Both the position numbers and the translations under genes were made by a program. The notes beneath the pieces were generated by a model. It had not been told where the DNA came from. It did no database searches and saw only the letters and a list, made by a program, of their open reading frames with translations. Positions 9,152-19,086 of a DNA stretch of 64,000 nucleotides are shown in pieces. Position 1 is the stretch's first letter, and every line of letters begins with the position of its first letter. Origin of the DNA: Ooceraea biroi (taxonomy: Eukaryota; Arthropoda; Insecta; Hymenoptera; Formicidae); NCBI RefSeq assembly GCF_003672135.1, contig NC_039513.1:2480833-2544832 (forward strand). The letters are read 5' to 3'.

Positions 9152-10115
9152 ATACACACCTACTATTATGCCCAGTTTCTTCATACCTCTCAATAGCTAT
9201 CTTCCAGATAACTAAAAATTTGTTTTCTTTATTAAAACCTCTGATTACGTATTTAACGGATAGCTATTCTTCATACTACTCACTTTTGACACAAAGTGTC
9301 TAGAATGTTATTATAAATTACCATATTCTGTCAGGTTACAAAGGTGAAGAAAACTGATTTTACGAGATATCTTTTGGATAAAGTTATCGAGAGGTGAAAA
9401 AATTGGGCCTTAAACGATGAAAGAGAGAAAAGCATTTCTCGTATTACTCGGTCTAGCAGCGCCAAGTTTTTTGCACTAACTAAATATTATTTTTTTTACA
9501 TTTTGTACTGTAACCTCTTTTATTCTTTTCTATTACGTTTTCTATTCCTTCCATTAGAATTCAAACAAATTAAAATCTAAGTGATAAATGAAAGCTACTA
9601 CCACTTGGATTGGAAGAGGAAGAGTGACAATAAAAAGATATGTATCACTTTTTATTTTTTAAAAGTAGTACAACAATAATTTTTCAAAACAATATATACA
9701 TATATTCTTTTTCTAATTGATAAGAATACTACCACTTGAGTTTTTTAAATAGTACAATAATTAATTTTCGATACATTCTCTCTGCACTTGGCGCAATTTG
9801 AAGATTTCATACATTTTTGTGAAAAAATACTATAATAATATTTAAAGAGAATTAAAACAACGCTTGGATTGGAATAGGATGTTGTATACATAATAATAAA
9901 ATAATAGATTTTCTGATTTGCATAAATACCCATTTTTATAGTTGGCGCAATGGTTTGATATCATTACTTTTGTAGAGTTCTTTTTTTCTTCGCGCGCGTA
10001 TACTTGGCGCCTTTTTTGTACCTTTTTTTAAAAAGGTAATTTTGTTGTGATATCATTACTTTTGTAGAGTTCTTTTTTTCTTCGTTTTATTAACGGCATT
10101 AATAACATTTATTAT
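8250..10115. repeat. Giant palindrome: arms 8250-8915 and 9451-10115, 535-bp spacer
   Basis: The two arms are reverse complements over about 666 bp with only a handful of mismatches noticed (for example near 8352 and 8895-8904). An identical 62-codon AT-rich frame appears in both arms (8432-8620 plus, 9745-9933 minus) as a by-product. The arm starts near GATATCACAAC and shares its first 150 bases or so with the fold-back of copy 2 (13942-14910). Confidence 0.95.
9089..9150. repeat. Microsatellite (GATA)n(GA)n
   Basis: GATA units followed by about 20 GA units, in the spacer between the palindrome arms. Confidence 0.95.
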
Positions 10116-10816
10116 CAGTCACTAGTAATAGCAAACCGTTAAAAATGCAATTGGATACAGGAACGGATGTAACTACAATTGATACACAAGCTTGGGCATG
10201 GATTGGTTTTCCAGAGCTTCAACCTTACAAAGTGTCATGTTCAAATGTGTCAGGTCATCCTCTACGCATCAAAGGATTTTTCGACGCTTCACTTCGCTAC
10301 AAGAATTGTTCGACAATAGCACCGATCATCGTACTAGATCGTCCAGAGATTGCGCTCGTCAGTGCACAAGTGATCGATGAATTGAGATTGATCAGCTACG
10401 ACACAGGACTTTCAGACACTCAACAGTCAATCAACATGGTTACTATCAATGAGCTGCAGAAACAATTTACGGAACTTTTTAGTGACTCCACGGGAGAATG
10501 CACTAAGACTACCATTCATCTACGACTAAAACCAGATGCTCATCCAGTACACGTTCCACGTCGGCCAATCGCACTTGCATTGGAAGAACCGATTAATGCG
10601 GAACTCGATAGACTTGTCAAGCAGGGTATTTTAACGCCAGTTGATTCTTCGGACTGGGCGGCTCCCATCGTCGTTGCACGAAAGGCAAACGGGAAAATAC
10701 GTATTTGTGCAGATTACTTCACAGGCCTAAATGACGCACTCGAGACAGAGGACCACTTGATTCCAAGTGTGGAAGATAACATGACACAGCTTCAAGGAAG
10801 TACAATTTTTTCATAA
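10115..10816 (+). pseudogene. pol: Gypsy pol, protease and start of reverse transcriptase
   Basis: The open frame begins at the insertion border. MQLDTGTDVTTI (from 10145) holds the aspartic protease DTG. The frame then enters the RT with VPRRPIALALEEPINAELDRL and GILTPVDSSDWAAPIVVARK, the Gypsy RT finger motif. A TAA at 10814-10816 stops it directly before LDLSDAYFHL, which continues in the same frame. The protease would cut Gag-Pol. The single in-frame stop is a point change, not an indel. Confidence 0.9.
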
Positions 10817-11878
10817 TTGGATCTTTCCGACGCTTATTTCCATCTCCGGTTGGATGAAAATAGCAAAAAGCTAACTACAATCAACACACACCGTGGATTA
10901 TTCATCTACAATCGTTTACTTTTTGATTTAAAAACAGCTCCTGCAGTTTTTCAACGCTCGTTGGAAAAAGCACTTGCAGGCCTTCGCAGGGTGCGAATCT
11001 ACTTTGACGACATCCTCGTTTTTGCTAAAGATCGCGCAGAACACGATGCACGATTAACAGCAGTTTTAACCCGCCTCCAGGAGTGGGGTTTTCGCTTACG
11101 AATGGAAAAATGTAAGTTTCATTCTTCTACAGTAAAATACCTTGGTTTCATTGTTTCAGAAAAAAGTATTAAGCCTGATCCAGCTCGTTTCCGATCGATT
11201 CAAGCGATGCGGGTACCTCAGAATACAAAGGAGGTTCGTTCATTTTTGGGCTTAGTTACTTACTATGGAAAGTTTGTACAAAACTTTCATCGGCTAAAGG
11301 CACCGTTGGAAGCATTACTCAAGAAGGATGTTCCTTTCGCCTGGACGTCAAAACGGCAAAGAGCATTCGAGGACATCAAACGTGTTCTTCTAGGTCCACT
11401 CTTATTAACTCACTACGATCCGAAACAAACCTTGATCGTTGCTGCCGATGCCAGCTCAGTCGGCATTGGCGGAGCTTTGCTACAACGAGCACCAGATGGT
11501 AAAGTAAAAGCCGTTTTTCACATGTCAAAAGCGCTGACAGAGACTCAGCAAAAATACAGCCAGATCGAGAAGGAAGCGCTAGCGCTAATCACAGCGGTCG
11601 AGCGTTTCAGGAAATTCGCCTACGGCCGTCATTTCGTATTACAAACGGATCATCGTCCACTACTGGCATTGTTTAGGACATCGAATACAAAGGGTTTGGA
11701 TACACGTACAGCAAATCGTTCGAAACGATGGGCTCTTCGTTTAATCGGATACGACTTCGAGATCGAGTATGTAAATACTGAGAAGTTCGGTCAAGCCGAT
11801 GCTCTTTCGAGACTTATACAGGAAGCCCGCCAAGATGCAATAGATCCGGACCTCGAGGAGGTAGTAGCTACACTATAA
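10817..11878 (+). pseudogene. pol: Gypsy pol, reverse transcriptase and RNase H
   Basis: Same frame as the preceding segment. LDLSDAYFHL carries the first RT Asp and YFDDILVFA the catalytic pair. The connection reads SFLGLVTYYGKFV. RNase H has DASSVGIGGALLQ, a Glu in SQIEKEALAL and TDHRPLLALF. The segment ends at an in-frame TAA (11876-11878). All visible catalytic residues are retained, so inactivation is by nonsense codons. The role is copying element RNA into DNA in cytoplasmic particles. Confidence 0.93.
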
Positions 11879-12670
11879 GAGGTGGATACAGAACTACAAC
11901 TCATCGACGAATCAGTACAACTCCTGCCATCAACGGCTCGGAAACAGCTTCAGCAGGCAACAGTTCGTGATAGCATTCTCACAAAGGTTACAGATTGTTT
12001 GCGCACGAGATGGCTGAAACCCGACGCTATTGACAAAGATTTACTGCCATACTATCGTCGTCGTGAATACCTCGCTATTGTGGATGGGATACTAGTCTCG
12101 GATGAAAAATTGGTAATTCCTAAACGTCTACATTCTGTCGTTTTGAACCGCCTCCATATCGCACACCCAGGTATTCGGCGCATGGTTCAATTGGCTCGAC
12201 GTTACTTCTATTGGCCGGCAATGCATGACGACATCGAAAAATACATCAAGAAGTGCGATCACTGTATGCAGACAGCCGCGAATCCAGTTAAGGAACCATT
12301 ACACCCGTGGCCTAATCCAGAGAAGCCATGGTGTCGTCTTCACATTGATTTCGCTGGTCCGCTTCAGGGACAGTGGGCTCTCGTCATTGTGGATAGCTAC
12401 TCCAAATTTGTGGATGCAAGTTGGTTTTCAACGATAACTGCAGCGGCAACGTGTCGATATCTCCGCAAGTTATTCAGTCGTTATGGACCGCCAGAGGTAC
12501 TAGTATCCGATAACGGTACGCAGTTCACTTCGGAAGAATTCGCGCAACTTTGCGCTGAATTTAACATTCTCCATCTTCGAAGCCTACTGGGGCACCCACA
12601 ATCAAACGGCCAAGCCGAAAGGATGGTTAGAACGTTGAAAAGTTCTATACACGTTACTTCTCCATCGTAA
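11879..12670 (+). pseudogene. pol: Gypsy pol, integrase zinc finger and catalytic core
   Basis: Continues in the same frame. The HHCC finger is seen as HIAHPG...KKCDHC. The core follows with HIDFAGPL (first Asp), VSDNGTQFTSEEF (second Asp) and HPQSNGQAERMVRTLK (Glu). The DDE triad is therefore complete. An in-frame TAA ends it at 12668-12670. Integrase inserts the cDNA into the chromosome and makes the 5-bp duplication seen at the borders. Confidence 0.93.
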
Positions 12671-13291
12671 TTGGAAGCAGAGTTAAACCGCTTTCCATAC
12701 GCATACAATTATACGCCGAGTGATACAGTACCGGATCAGAAGTCTCCTGCGGAAATATTCTTCGGACGCAAATTCAGAACACCGTTGGATATCTTTAGAC
12801 CAATTACAAAACCTAAATTGGCTCTGACTTCAAAACAGCAGAGAATGAAACAACAGTTCGACTCTCATCACGGAGTAAAGTCACGTTCTTTTGTTCCAGG
12901 TCAGGCGGTTGTGATTCAACTCTCAAATGGGCAGCGTGTTCCTGGAGAGATAGACTGACTTATAGGGTCAACAATCGCTCGTGTTGGCATTGAGGGAGGA
13001 TACATCAACCGACACTTCAATCAAATCTGGCGTCAATCAGGGAAGGCACAGAGGGACCAGAATTTCGTACAGGAGGATTTACTACCCTCAAGTTACAATC
13101 GAGCAACGCCAGCTCAGCTAAGTTCAGTATCGAGCCCTCCACGAGAAGAAATCGAAGAACCGGGTACTTCCACGGAGACAACAACTCAGGCGGAGTCAGA
13201 TGTGCGCTGCTCGAAGCGTGTTTCACGTCACCCACGTCCCGACTACAAGGCAATGGCTGGAATTCGCTATTATCAACGGCTTCGTGCTTAA
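12671..13291 (+). pseudogene. pol: Gypsy pol, integrase C-terminal region
   Basis: The frame stays unchanged, with one TGA at 12956-12958. It continues through IGSTIARVGIEGGYINRHFN and a Ser/Pro/Thr/Glu-rich tail to the natural-looking stop TAA at 13289-13291, just before the polypurine tract. The region aligns with the usual end of Gypsy integrase. No env-like frame follows. Confidence 0.85.
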
Positions 13292-13303
13292 GCAGGGGAG
13301 GAA
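13292..13303 (+). promoter_or_regulatory. Gypsy polypurine tract
   Basis: GCAGGGGAGGAA lies immediately before the 3' LTR. This is the expected primer site for plus-strand synthesis. Confidence 0.8.
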
Positions 13304-13540
13304 TGTTGGGATGGTTGCGTTTAAATTCGGCGCTTAGAGAAGTGAGGGCGCGAGCGAGCGTGAGGCGCAACCGAACGGTAGGCGCGCGATTGAGCAGAGC
13401 ACGTAAGACCGGCAAGCGAGCGAGATCGGCTAAGCGACTGAAATAGTTTTTAGTTTTCTTTATAAGTAGTTACACGTTTTATTTTACGTTTTGTATATCT
13501 CCTTGTTGTGTGCAATAAACGCTTACCAAACGACACAACA
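13304..13540 (+). repeat. Gypsy 3' LTR
   Basis: 237 bp, TGTTGGGATGG to CACAACA, without the 112-bp insertion of the 5' LTR. It is followed by the duplication GTAAT at 13541-13545. Confidence 0.93.
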
Positions 13541-13545
13541 GTAAT

Positions 13546-13863
13546 TGTGCAGACATACTGAAGCTGTTGTAATTAAGTCAGCCGTTTCTGGTAGCATGCT
13601 AATAGCTGTGTGGAATATTCTCCATTTATTCACTAAAATTCCAAAAGCACTTTCGACTGTTCTCCGTGCTCTAGAAAGTCGATAATTAAAAATTTTTGGT
13701 TTATAGGTCAGGTTCTTGCTGAAATAGGGCTTCATTATTCGTTGGGATAGTTTGAAAGCATCATCCGCAACAAAATAAGTATATGTTTTGGAATCACTAT
13801 CAGGAAGATTTATTTGTTCGTCTGGTAAATTTAATCGAGTATCTAAATTTCTTCCAATGTCAC
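13546..13863 (-). pseudogene. Harbinger/PIF transposase, central DDE_4 segment (5' end cut off by Copia)
   Basis: The minus frame contains YTYFVADDAFKLSQ, then KPYFSKNLTYKPKIFNYRLS, RARRTVESAFGILVNKWRIF and a CLHNY block. These are the conserved last third of the DDE_4 nuclease of PIF/Harbinger transposons, including the E in VESAFG. The gene ends abruptly at 13864 where the Copia LTR begins, so the N-terminal nuclease part and first catalytic residue are missing from the window. Downstream the coding sequence resumes on the far side of Gypsy at 5201. It catalysed cut-and-paste transposition and is now inactive. Confidence 0.85.
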
Positions 13864-13941
13864 TGTTACGAATCCCTCCTGAATTTCTTGTATTTATAGA
13901 ATCGTGCTTTCTAGAATGTATTATCTCTACCGTTAGTATCT

Positions 13942-14910
13942 ATCACAACAAACTTACCTTTTTAAAAAAAGGTACAAAAAAGCGCCAAGCATACGCGCCC
14001 GAAGAACGCGTTCAAAGATGACCTCTATAAAACTAATGATATATCAACAAATTTCTCCAATTATAAAAATGAGTATTTATGCAAACCAAAAAATCTATTA
14101 CATTTATTCTATTTATTACATCTATTATATTTTTATGCAACTAAATATTTTAATACATATAAATCCCTCTAAAAAACCTTACAAAGGTAAAAAAATACGT
14201 TAAGTACGTAAAAAAGCAAAACTAAATATGATGAAATCCATAGTTAACTAGCCAAGTTCTGAGAAGCAATTCAGTTTGAGGATTTGTAATTTGAAATAAT
14301 ACTTGGCGTGCCCAGGTCACATTAAAACGTACGTCCTACCTATAATTTGTGTAAACTGTATGTGTAAATTATTTGTATTGAGTGAGTAATGAAAAGGGAT
14401 ATTTATAATCACTCGACTAATGTGCAAAACTGTAAACGTATTTGTTTTAATATTACCAAATACAAAGATTTACGAGTCATTAGTGAAAATACTCAAGGCA
14501 GTACAAATTTAGAAGAATGCATGTCCAATGCAAAACCCGAGCACGCCAAGTATTATTTCAAATTACAAATCCTCAAACTGAATTGCTTCTCAGAACTTGG
14601 CTAGTTAACTATGGATTTCATCATATTTAGTTTTGCTTTTTTACGTACTTAACGTATTTTTTTACCTTTGTAAGGTTTTTTAGAGGGATTTATATGTATT
14701 AAAATATTTAGTTGCATAAAAATATAATAGATGTAATAAATAGAATAAATGTAATAGATTTTTTGGTTTGCATAAATACTCATTTTTATAATTGGCGAAA
14801 TTTGTTGATGTATCATTAGTTTTATAGAGGTCATCTTTGAACGCGTTCTTCGGGCGCGTATGCTTGGCGCTTTTTTGTACCTTCTTTTAAAAAGGTAATT
14901 TTGTTGTGAT
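13942..14910. repeat. Fold-back with 370-bp arms
   Basis: 13942-14311 and 14541-14910 are near-perfect reverse complements. The outer parts are homologous to the arms at 8310-8470, while the inner parts and spacer differ. Confidence 0.93.
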
Positions 14911-14932
14911 TTCACACATTTTGTAGTGTCTT

Positions 14933-15005
14933 TGTAGGCGCACAGCGACCTGTCTGTGGGCGCACAGCAACCCGTCTTTATGGGTGCGCAGCTACCCGAC
15001 TTTGT
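14933..15005. repeat. Short tandem block, about 24-bp GC-rich units
   Basis: Three units around GGGCGCACAGCGACC with TGTCTNTG linkers. Counterpart of 8048-8165. Confidence 0.65.
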
Positions 15006-15377
15006 AGCAGTGTGGCTAGACGTGCGTGCGTGCGTGTGCGTGTGTGTCTCAAAATCGTCATATTTCGAATTTTCCATAACTTTATAAACGTTTCTTTGAT
15101 TTTAATCAACTTTTAACTACCGTGCCATATAAACTGTATTAAGAGATGATTAAAATTAAAGAAATATTTAAACAGTTATGCAAAATTCAAAATACGACGA
15201 TATTGATCGATACTGCATTTAGCATTATCGACTCTACATTTACGTGTCATTTCGAGCCATCTAACATCGAAATTAGCGAACTTCACATTTTTTCATTCGT
15301 CTCTCCGCGAGCCCCTCTTGCCTACATTTGAAAGACAAGGAGAAAACGGAGTATCTTAATCGTAAAATCGTGACATT

Positions 15378-15617
15378 TCGAACTTTGCATCGCAATATCT
15401 CCGCTCGTAGGACACGTAGGAGAAAAATAAAAACACTTTTCTTATGCAATTCGAATCCAAGCTATCCATTGAGCCTACTTAGAAGTTGATCGGATCAGCC
15501 GTTATTGAGATCTAATAATCGAAGGCTCTCTCGAAATGTCGTCTCGCGTAAAGAGGCACTCTGCTTCTCGCGCTGCGCGTATACTTGGCGCGAGACACTA
15601 CCGTGCCTCTTGATATC
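15378..15617 (+). repeat. Terminal repeat of the GATATC family, copy B
   Basis: Best-preserved plus-strand copy. It includes ATCGCAATATCTCCGCTCG, AAGCTATCCATTGAGCC and the hairpin GAGACAC...GTGCCTC, ending GATATC. Confidence 0.75.
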
Positions 15618-15803
15618 TCTGTTATATTTCTTTTGTGTTTTGAACGAGAGCCGAGAGTCTAACGATATTTGCGTATCGAGACAGTCTCGCTCCGACCATC
15701 TTCGGTAATAGATATACCGGAGACAATAAAGTTCCATATTAGATATTTAAAGTCAGAATTCTCTCTTTCAATCTTCTCATAATCCCTGCACATTCCTCCA
15801 ACA

Positions 15804-15822
15804 GGTTATGGGCCCAGAGGTA
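15804..15822 (+). promoter_or_regulatory. Copia primer-binding site
   Basis: GGTTATGGGCCCAG directly follows the LTR. It corresponds to the internal initiator-Met tRNA fragment known to prime Copia elements. Confidence 0.8.
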
Positions 15823-15906
15823 TACGTGTATTGAGAAGTTTTAAGTGAGTTAAGTAAGAGAGACACTATATTGTCGTGGTAATAAAGTGAGGCAGTTTCC
15901 TCCACC

Positions 15907-16802
15907 ATGAGTGACGTGTTTGACTTGAAAATATTACAAAGTTCAATGGAACGAATTTCCAGCTTTGGAAATTTCAAATGTCAGCAAATTTTGAGGCCAG
16001 TGGTGTCACGGAAATAGTAGAAGGAATTTTTTCAAAACCAGCACAGACGGATCAAACATACGCAGCATGGGCTTTCAAGTATGCAAAGGCAAAATGTATT
16101 CTTGCTTCATCGATGGAGTTCTCCCAGTTGGAATATTTGATAACTTGTCAAACAGCAAACGAGATGTGGCAGAAATTAAGCAGTATCTGTGAACAACGGA
16201 GCGAAGCGAACAAATCAATATTACTGTCGAGATTTTATGAGTACAAGATGGGCATCAATGATACCGTAATGCAGCATGTTGCTAAAGTTGAGAATTTGGC
16301 AAGAAAATTGAAGGACGTGGGAGAGGTTCTATCCGAGGTGGCCATCAATACGAAGATCCTAATGACACTTCCTGGAAAATTCAACCCGCTGATCACTGCG
16401 TGGGATAGAGTTCCTGTAAAGGATCAGACCCGAGCGAACCTAATTGAACATCTGACAAAGGAAGAGCAACGCTTGACGGTTACGGACGCAACAGAGTTGG
16501 CGCTTGCAACATCAGATTTCGGAAAAAGGAAAATGAAAGTGAATTCTAACAAAAAATTTGAGAATTCGAGTTCAGGTAATATTAAAAGTAAGAAAGAAGT
16601 TGAATATTATTTTTGTCACAAAAAAGGACACTATGCGAAAGATTGTCGTAAAAGAAAAAGTTCGAGAAAATTCGATCGCGATAATAACGAATATTCGGGT
16701 CAAAAGTCGAGCGAGCAAGTAGGAGATAAACATGGCGCGTTTGTCATTACAAGTACGGGCATCGAGGAGAGCGTTATGAATATAGATACTCAAAATATTT
16801 GA
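15907..16802 (+). pseudogene. gag: Copia gag, frameshifted at the N-terminus
   Basis: ATG 15907 starts a frame reading MSDVFDL. After about 15924 the Gag reading continues in another frame with ITKFNGTNFQLWKFQMSANF and stays open to 16802. It contains the Copia Gag core and a basic region before a zinc knuckle. In the knuckle the first Cys is replaced by Tyr (YFCHKKGHYAKDC), so zinc binding is impaired. TGA at 16800-16802 falls at the Trp usually present before the protease. The same 5' frameshift occurs in the tandem copy at 30807-30867. Confidence 0.85.
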
Positions 16803-17123
16803 TTTCTCGATAACGGTGCTAGCAAGTATATGTCATTTCAAAAACATTGGTTCAACGAATTAATCGAAACGAGCGAAACAGTATGTTTAGGTGATAATTC
16901 CGTATGCGAAGTAAAAGGTCGCGGTAAGATATATATTCAAAAATATGTAAACGATAAATGGATCGATGGTTGTATTGAGGATGTTTTATATGTACCTAAT
17001 TTGAAAAGGAACTTGTTTTCTATCGGTGTAATCACACGAAAGAGTTTTAATCTGCGTATAGATAACGCTCTTATTTACTCGGGAAAGGATTTATGGAAAG
17101 CGCGAAAGAAGCAATTTATATAG
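16803..17123 (+). pseudogene. pol: Copia protease region
   Basis: In frame with gag. FLDNGASKYMS is the protease active-site box with Asn instead of the usual Ser/Thr in D-S/T-G. It continues through VLYVPNLKRNLFSIG, a standard Copia block, to a stop at 17121-17123. The next block (KRHQRLAHI) is in another frame. Confidence 0.85.
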
Positions 17124-17124
17124 A

Positions 17125-17212
17125 ATGATATTCAAAGTTATTACAAAGAATGAAGCAAATGTTACTATAAAAGACGACTTATGTAAACGGCATCAGCGAC
17201 TTGCACATATAA
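17125..17212 (+). pseudogene. pol: Copia GAG-preintegrase, left part
   Basis: The frame reads KNEANVTIKDDLCKRHQRLAHI, matching the WHxRLGH block with the Trp lost. It ends in the LINE target duplication CGACTTGCACATATAA (17197-17212). Confidence 0.8.
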
Positions 17213-18832
17213 TTTTTTTTTTTATTAAAGATAATGATTCCCTTCTCGGGATACATGAGTTTGTATCTATTTACATGCCTTCCTATATTTATTTCATTGT
17301 ATGCCTTTAATTATCTTGTTTTTTTTTCTTCCGTCTTTCTCCCTCCTTCCTTCTGTTACATAACTCCAACATCCATTCTATTCCTTCTCCCTCTTCTGCC
17401 ATTATCGATTCTTCGGTCTTAGTTGTTCTGGATTCTGGGCATTCCTTCAGTATGTGTTGCCAAGTTTCTTCTTCCTCTCCGCATAATCTGCACGTTTTCC
17501 TGCTTTCTTCCTCCCAGTATCTATTTCCTTTCCATTCATTTCCGCACCTAAACCTTGCTATGGTTTTTATCTTCCTGCCTTTTCCCTTCTGGTCTAAGTA
17601 TCTTGCTCTTCCTTCCGTCTTCCATCTTTTGTATTCCTTTGTTGATTTTGATTCTTCCACCTTCCTCCTTCTTTCCTCCAGTTTCCTTTCCCTGTAGATA
17701 TTCATCCATTCTTCCACCGTGTTTGCTCCTAAATCCTCTCTTGCCTCTCTTGTCCATTGACTTGTTCCGCCTTCTTCGTAGAACATCTTCATCCTTCTGC
17801 CTCATTGTGTTTTCTCCCATTCTGTATTGTTGATCTCTCTCCTGCACTCTTTTAATATCTCATTTTCTGTTTCTCTCTTTATCTTTTCTTGGTACTTTAA
17901 TACTCTTCCTCCTGCTTCTATACTGATTTGTTCTGTTTTTGTCTCTTCTCTCACTATATAGCCTGGTGTGCATCTATCTAGTCCTAGCGTCCATCTTATA
18001 TATCTTTCTTGTAGTGTTTCTATTTCCTTCCATTCTCTCCATCCCCATATTTCCACTCCATATAACAGTATGCTTTTGACTATGATATTGAACATTAACA
18101 TTCTTCTGCCGTAATCTTCTCCAAATTTCCTTTCTCCTATTCCCCATATCTGCGCCATGGCTGCTGCTGCTCTTTTCACTACATCTTTTATGTGCGCCTC
18201 GTCCGTGTTGCATTTGTTAAATGTAAATCCCAGGTATTGAAATTCTTTGACCTCTTTTGTTATTTCGCTCTTCCATCTCCATTTTCTTTCTTGTTTTACT
18301 TTTTCTTTCTTACAAATAACCAACATTTTCGATTTGTCTGCATTCAGTATTAATTCTTTTTCTTCCAGATATCTCTTTAGGCTCTTCATCATTTTCTTCA
18401 TTTCTTTATCCGTTTCCGCCATCATTGCTAGATCATCTGCATACGTTAAACTGTGTATTCTCTTTCTTCCTATTTTAATCCCTCCGTTCTGTCTTTTCTT
18501 TAAGAAATTTTCAACGTTTGCGATGAATATTATGAAGAGAAGTGGGCTGAGTGGGCACCTTTGCCTCAATCCTCTCTCTGTCCTGAAACTGCTTGTACAC
18601 TTGTCCCCCATAATTACTCGACTAATTGTCTCTTCATAGATATCTTTTATTCTGTCAAGTAATCTTTTGTTGATGCCATATTCTTCTAGTACCTTCCATA
18701 GTTTCTTTCTGTTCACCTTATCGAAAGCCGCCTTTAGGTCTGCGAAGAATACGTACAGCTTCCCTCTTTCTTTCGATATCACTTTTTCTGCCGCTGTTTG
18801 TAGTGCGAATATGTTGTCTATACTACTTCTCC
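17213..18832 (-). mobile_element. 5'-truncated LINE (non-LTR retrotransposon)
   Basis: The insert is flanked by perfect 16-bp duplications (17197-17212, 18833-18848). On the minus strand it ends in a poly-A tail (poly-T from 17213). It carries reverse transcriptase and a C-terminal zinc knuckle, but no endonuclease, because the 5' end is missing. Long variable duplications, poly-A and 5' truncation are signatures of target-primed reverse transcription. Confidence 0.93.
17307..18832 (-). pseudogene. LINE reverse transcriptase with C-terminal CCHC, one in-frame stop
   Basis: The frame opens at the truncation with GRSSIDNIFALQ. It contains FFADLKAAFDKVNR (first Asp), GLRQRCPLSPLLF and the catalytic SLTYADDLAMMAE, then KSKMLVICK and FQYLGFTF. 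A single TGA at 17802-17804 interrupts; the same frame continues to CRLCGEEEETWQHILKEC, a CX2CX8HX4C knuckle typical of Jockey/R1-type LINEs, and stops at 17307. The RT blocks are intact apart from that codon, so this is a fairly young copy. Clade placement beyond the Jockey/R1/I group is not attempted. Confidence 0.9.
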
Positions 18833-18848
18833 CGACTTGCACATATAA

Positions 18849-19086
18849 ATTATAAAGCGTTGCGTGACATGGTTAATCGAGAGTTAGTTACTGGAGTAAA
18901 ATTAGAAAATAAGGACACAATTTTCTGCGAACACTGCGTAGTAGGAAAACAACACAAACTACCATTCAATAGAAAAGCACAGGCTAAAAGAACCAAAGTA
19001 GGCCAATTCATACGGATTTATGTGGTCCAATGTCTACAGATTCGGTGGGAGGATCAAAGTATTTTCTGCTTCTCAAAGATGATTAT
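18849..19086 (+). pseudogene. pol: Copia integrase, N-terminal half
   Basis: The sequence after the LINE continues the preintegrase region: NYKALRDMV, then FCEHCVVGKQHKLPF (zinc-binding CXXC) and, after a shift near 19010, the start of the core ending LLLKDDY. The next residues are found at 27981, after the composite insertion. Confidence 0.85.

Larger units (their letters stand above)
6601..10115. mobile_element. Unnamed GATATC-ended element (copy 1) with USP-like coding region and giant fold-back
   Basis: It interrupts Gypsy between gag and protease. The left part (6601-6840) is an inverted match to 15378-15617 and to 42981-43193. It starts at GATATC, followed by a hairpin GAGACAC/GTGTCTC and GCGCCAAGTATACGCG. 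Next come a 30-bp-arm palindrome, a deubiquitinase-like remnant (7192-8047), a GTATATATACAAGG tandem block and a palindrome of about 666-bp arms. The other end also has GATATC, an AT hairpin and GCGCCAAGTATACGCG-like sequence. No clean target duplication was found. Hairpin-bearing ends without duplication recall Helitrons/Helentrons, but no Rep/helicase is visible. The family is unassigned. Confidence 0.65.
5202..13540 (+). mobile_element. Gypsy-type LTR retrotransposon, inactivated, with a nested insertion
   Basis: LTRs at 5202-5541 and 13304-13540, both starting TGTTGGGATGG and ending CACAACA, are bounded by the duplication GTAAT (5197-5201, 13541-13545). Inside are a PBS, gag with two zinc knuckles, a protease DTG, RT, RNase H, an HHCC zinc finger, an integrase core and a polypurine tract, in Gypsy order. 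Pol is in one frame but carries four stop codons, and 3.5 kb (6601-10115) is inserted at the gag-protease border. It is inserted in the Harbinger gene. Confidence 0.95.
13942..15616. mobile_element. GATATC-ended element (copy 2) in the Copia 5' LTR
   Basis: It starts ATCACAACAAAC. A fold-back with 370-bp arms (13942-14311, 14541-14910) and a 229-bp spacer follows, then a block of GGGCGCACAGCGACC-like units (14935-15005). The final 240 bp matches the left end of copy 1, ending in the hairpin and GATATC. At most two bases could be a duplication. No USP-like segment and no transposase is visible. This copy shows that the fold-back, tandem block and GATATC terminus travel together. Confidence 0.7.
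13864..15803 (+). repeat. Copia 5' LTR, interrupted by 13942-15616
   Basis: LTR sequence occupies 13864 to about 13941 and about 15613-15803. The missing join point lies in the middle of TATCTATATTTCTG, as seen in the 3' copy. Confidence 0.9.

Noticed and set aside
13017..13415. 132-codon minus-strand frame
   Set aside because: Antisense shadow of the Gypsy integrase tail and 3' LTR.
13941..15617. A 2-3 bp target duplication for copy 2 of the GATATC family
   Set aside because: AT or TAT could be shared at both borders, but the AT-rich target makes this indistinguishable from chance, so it is not reported as a duplication.
17452..17833. Ser/Phe/Leu-rich plus-strand frames
   Set aside because: Shadows of the minus-strand LINE.
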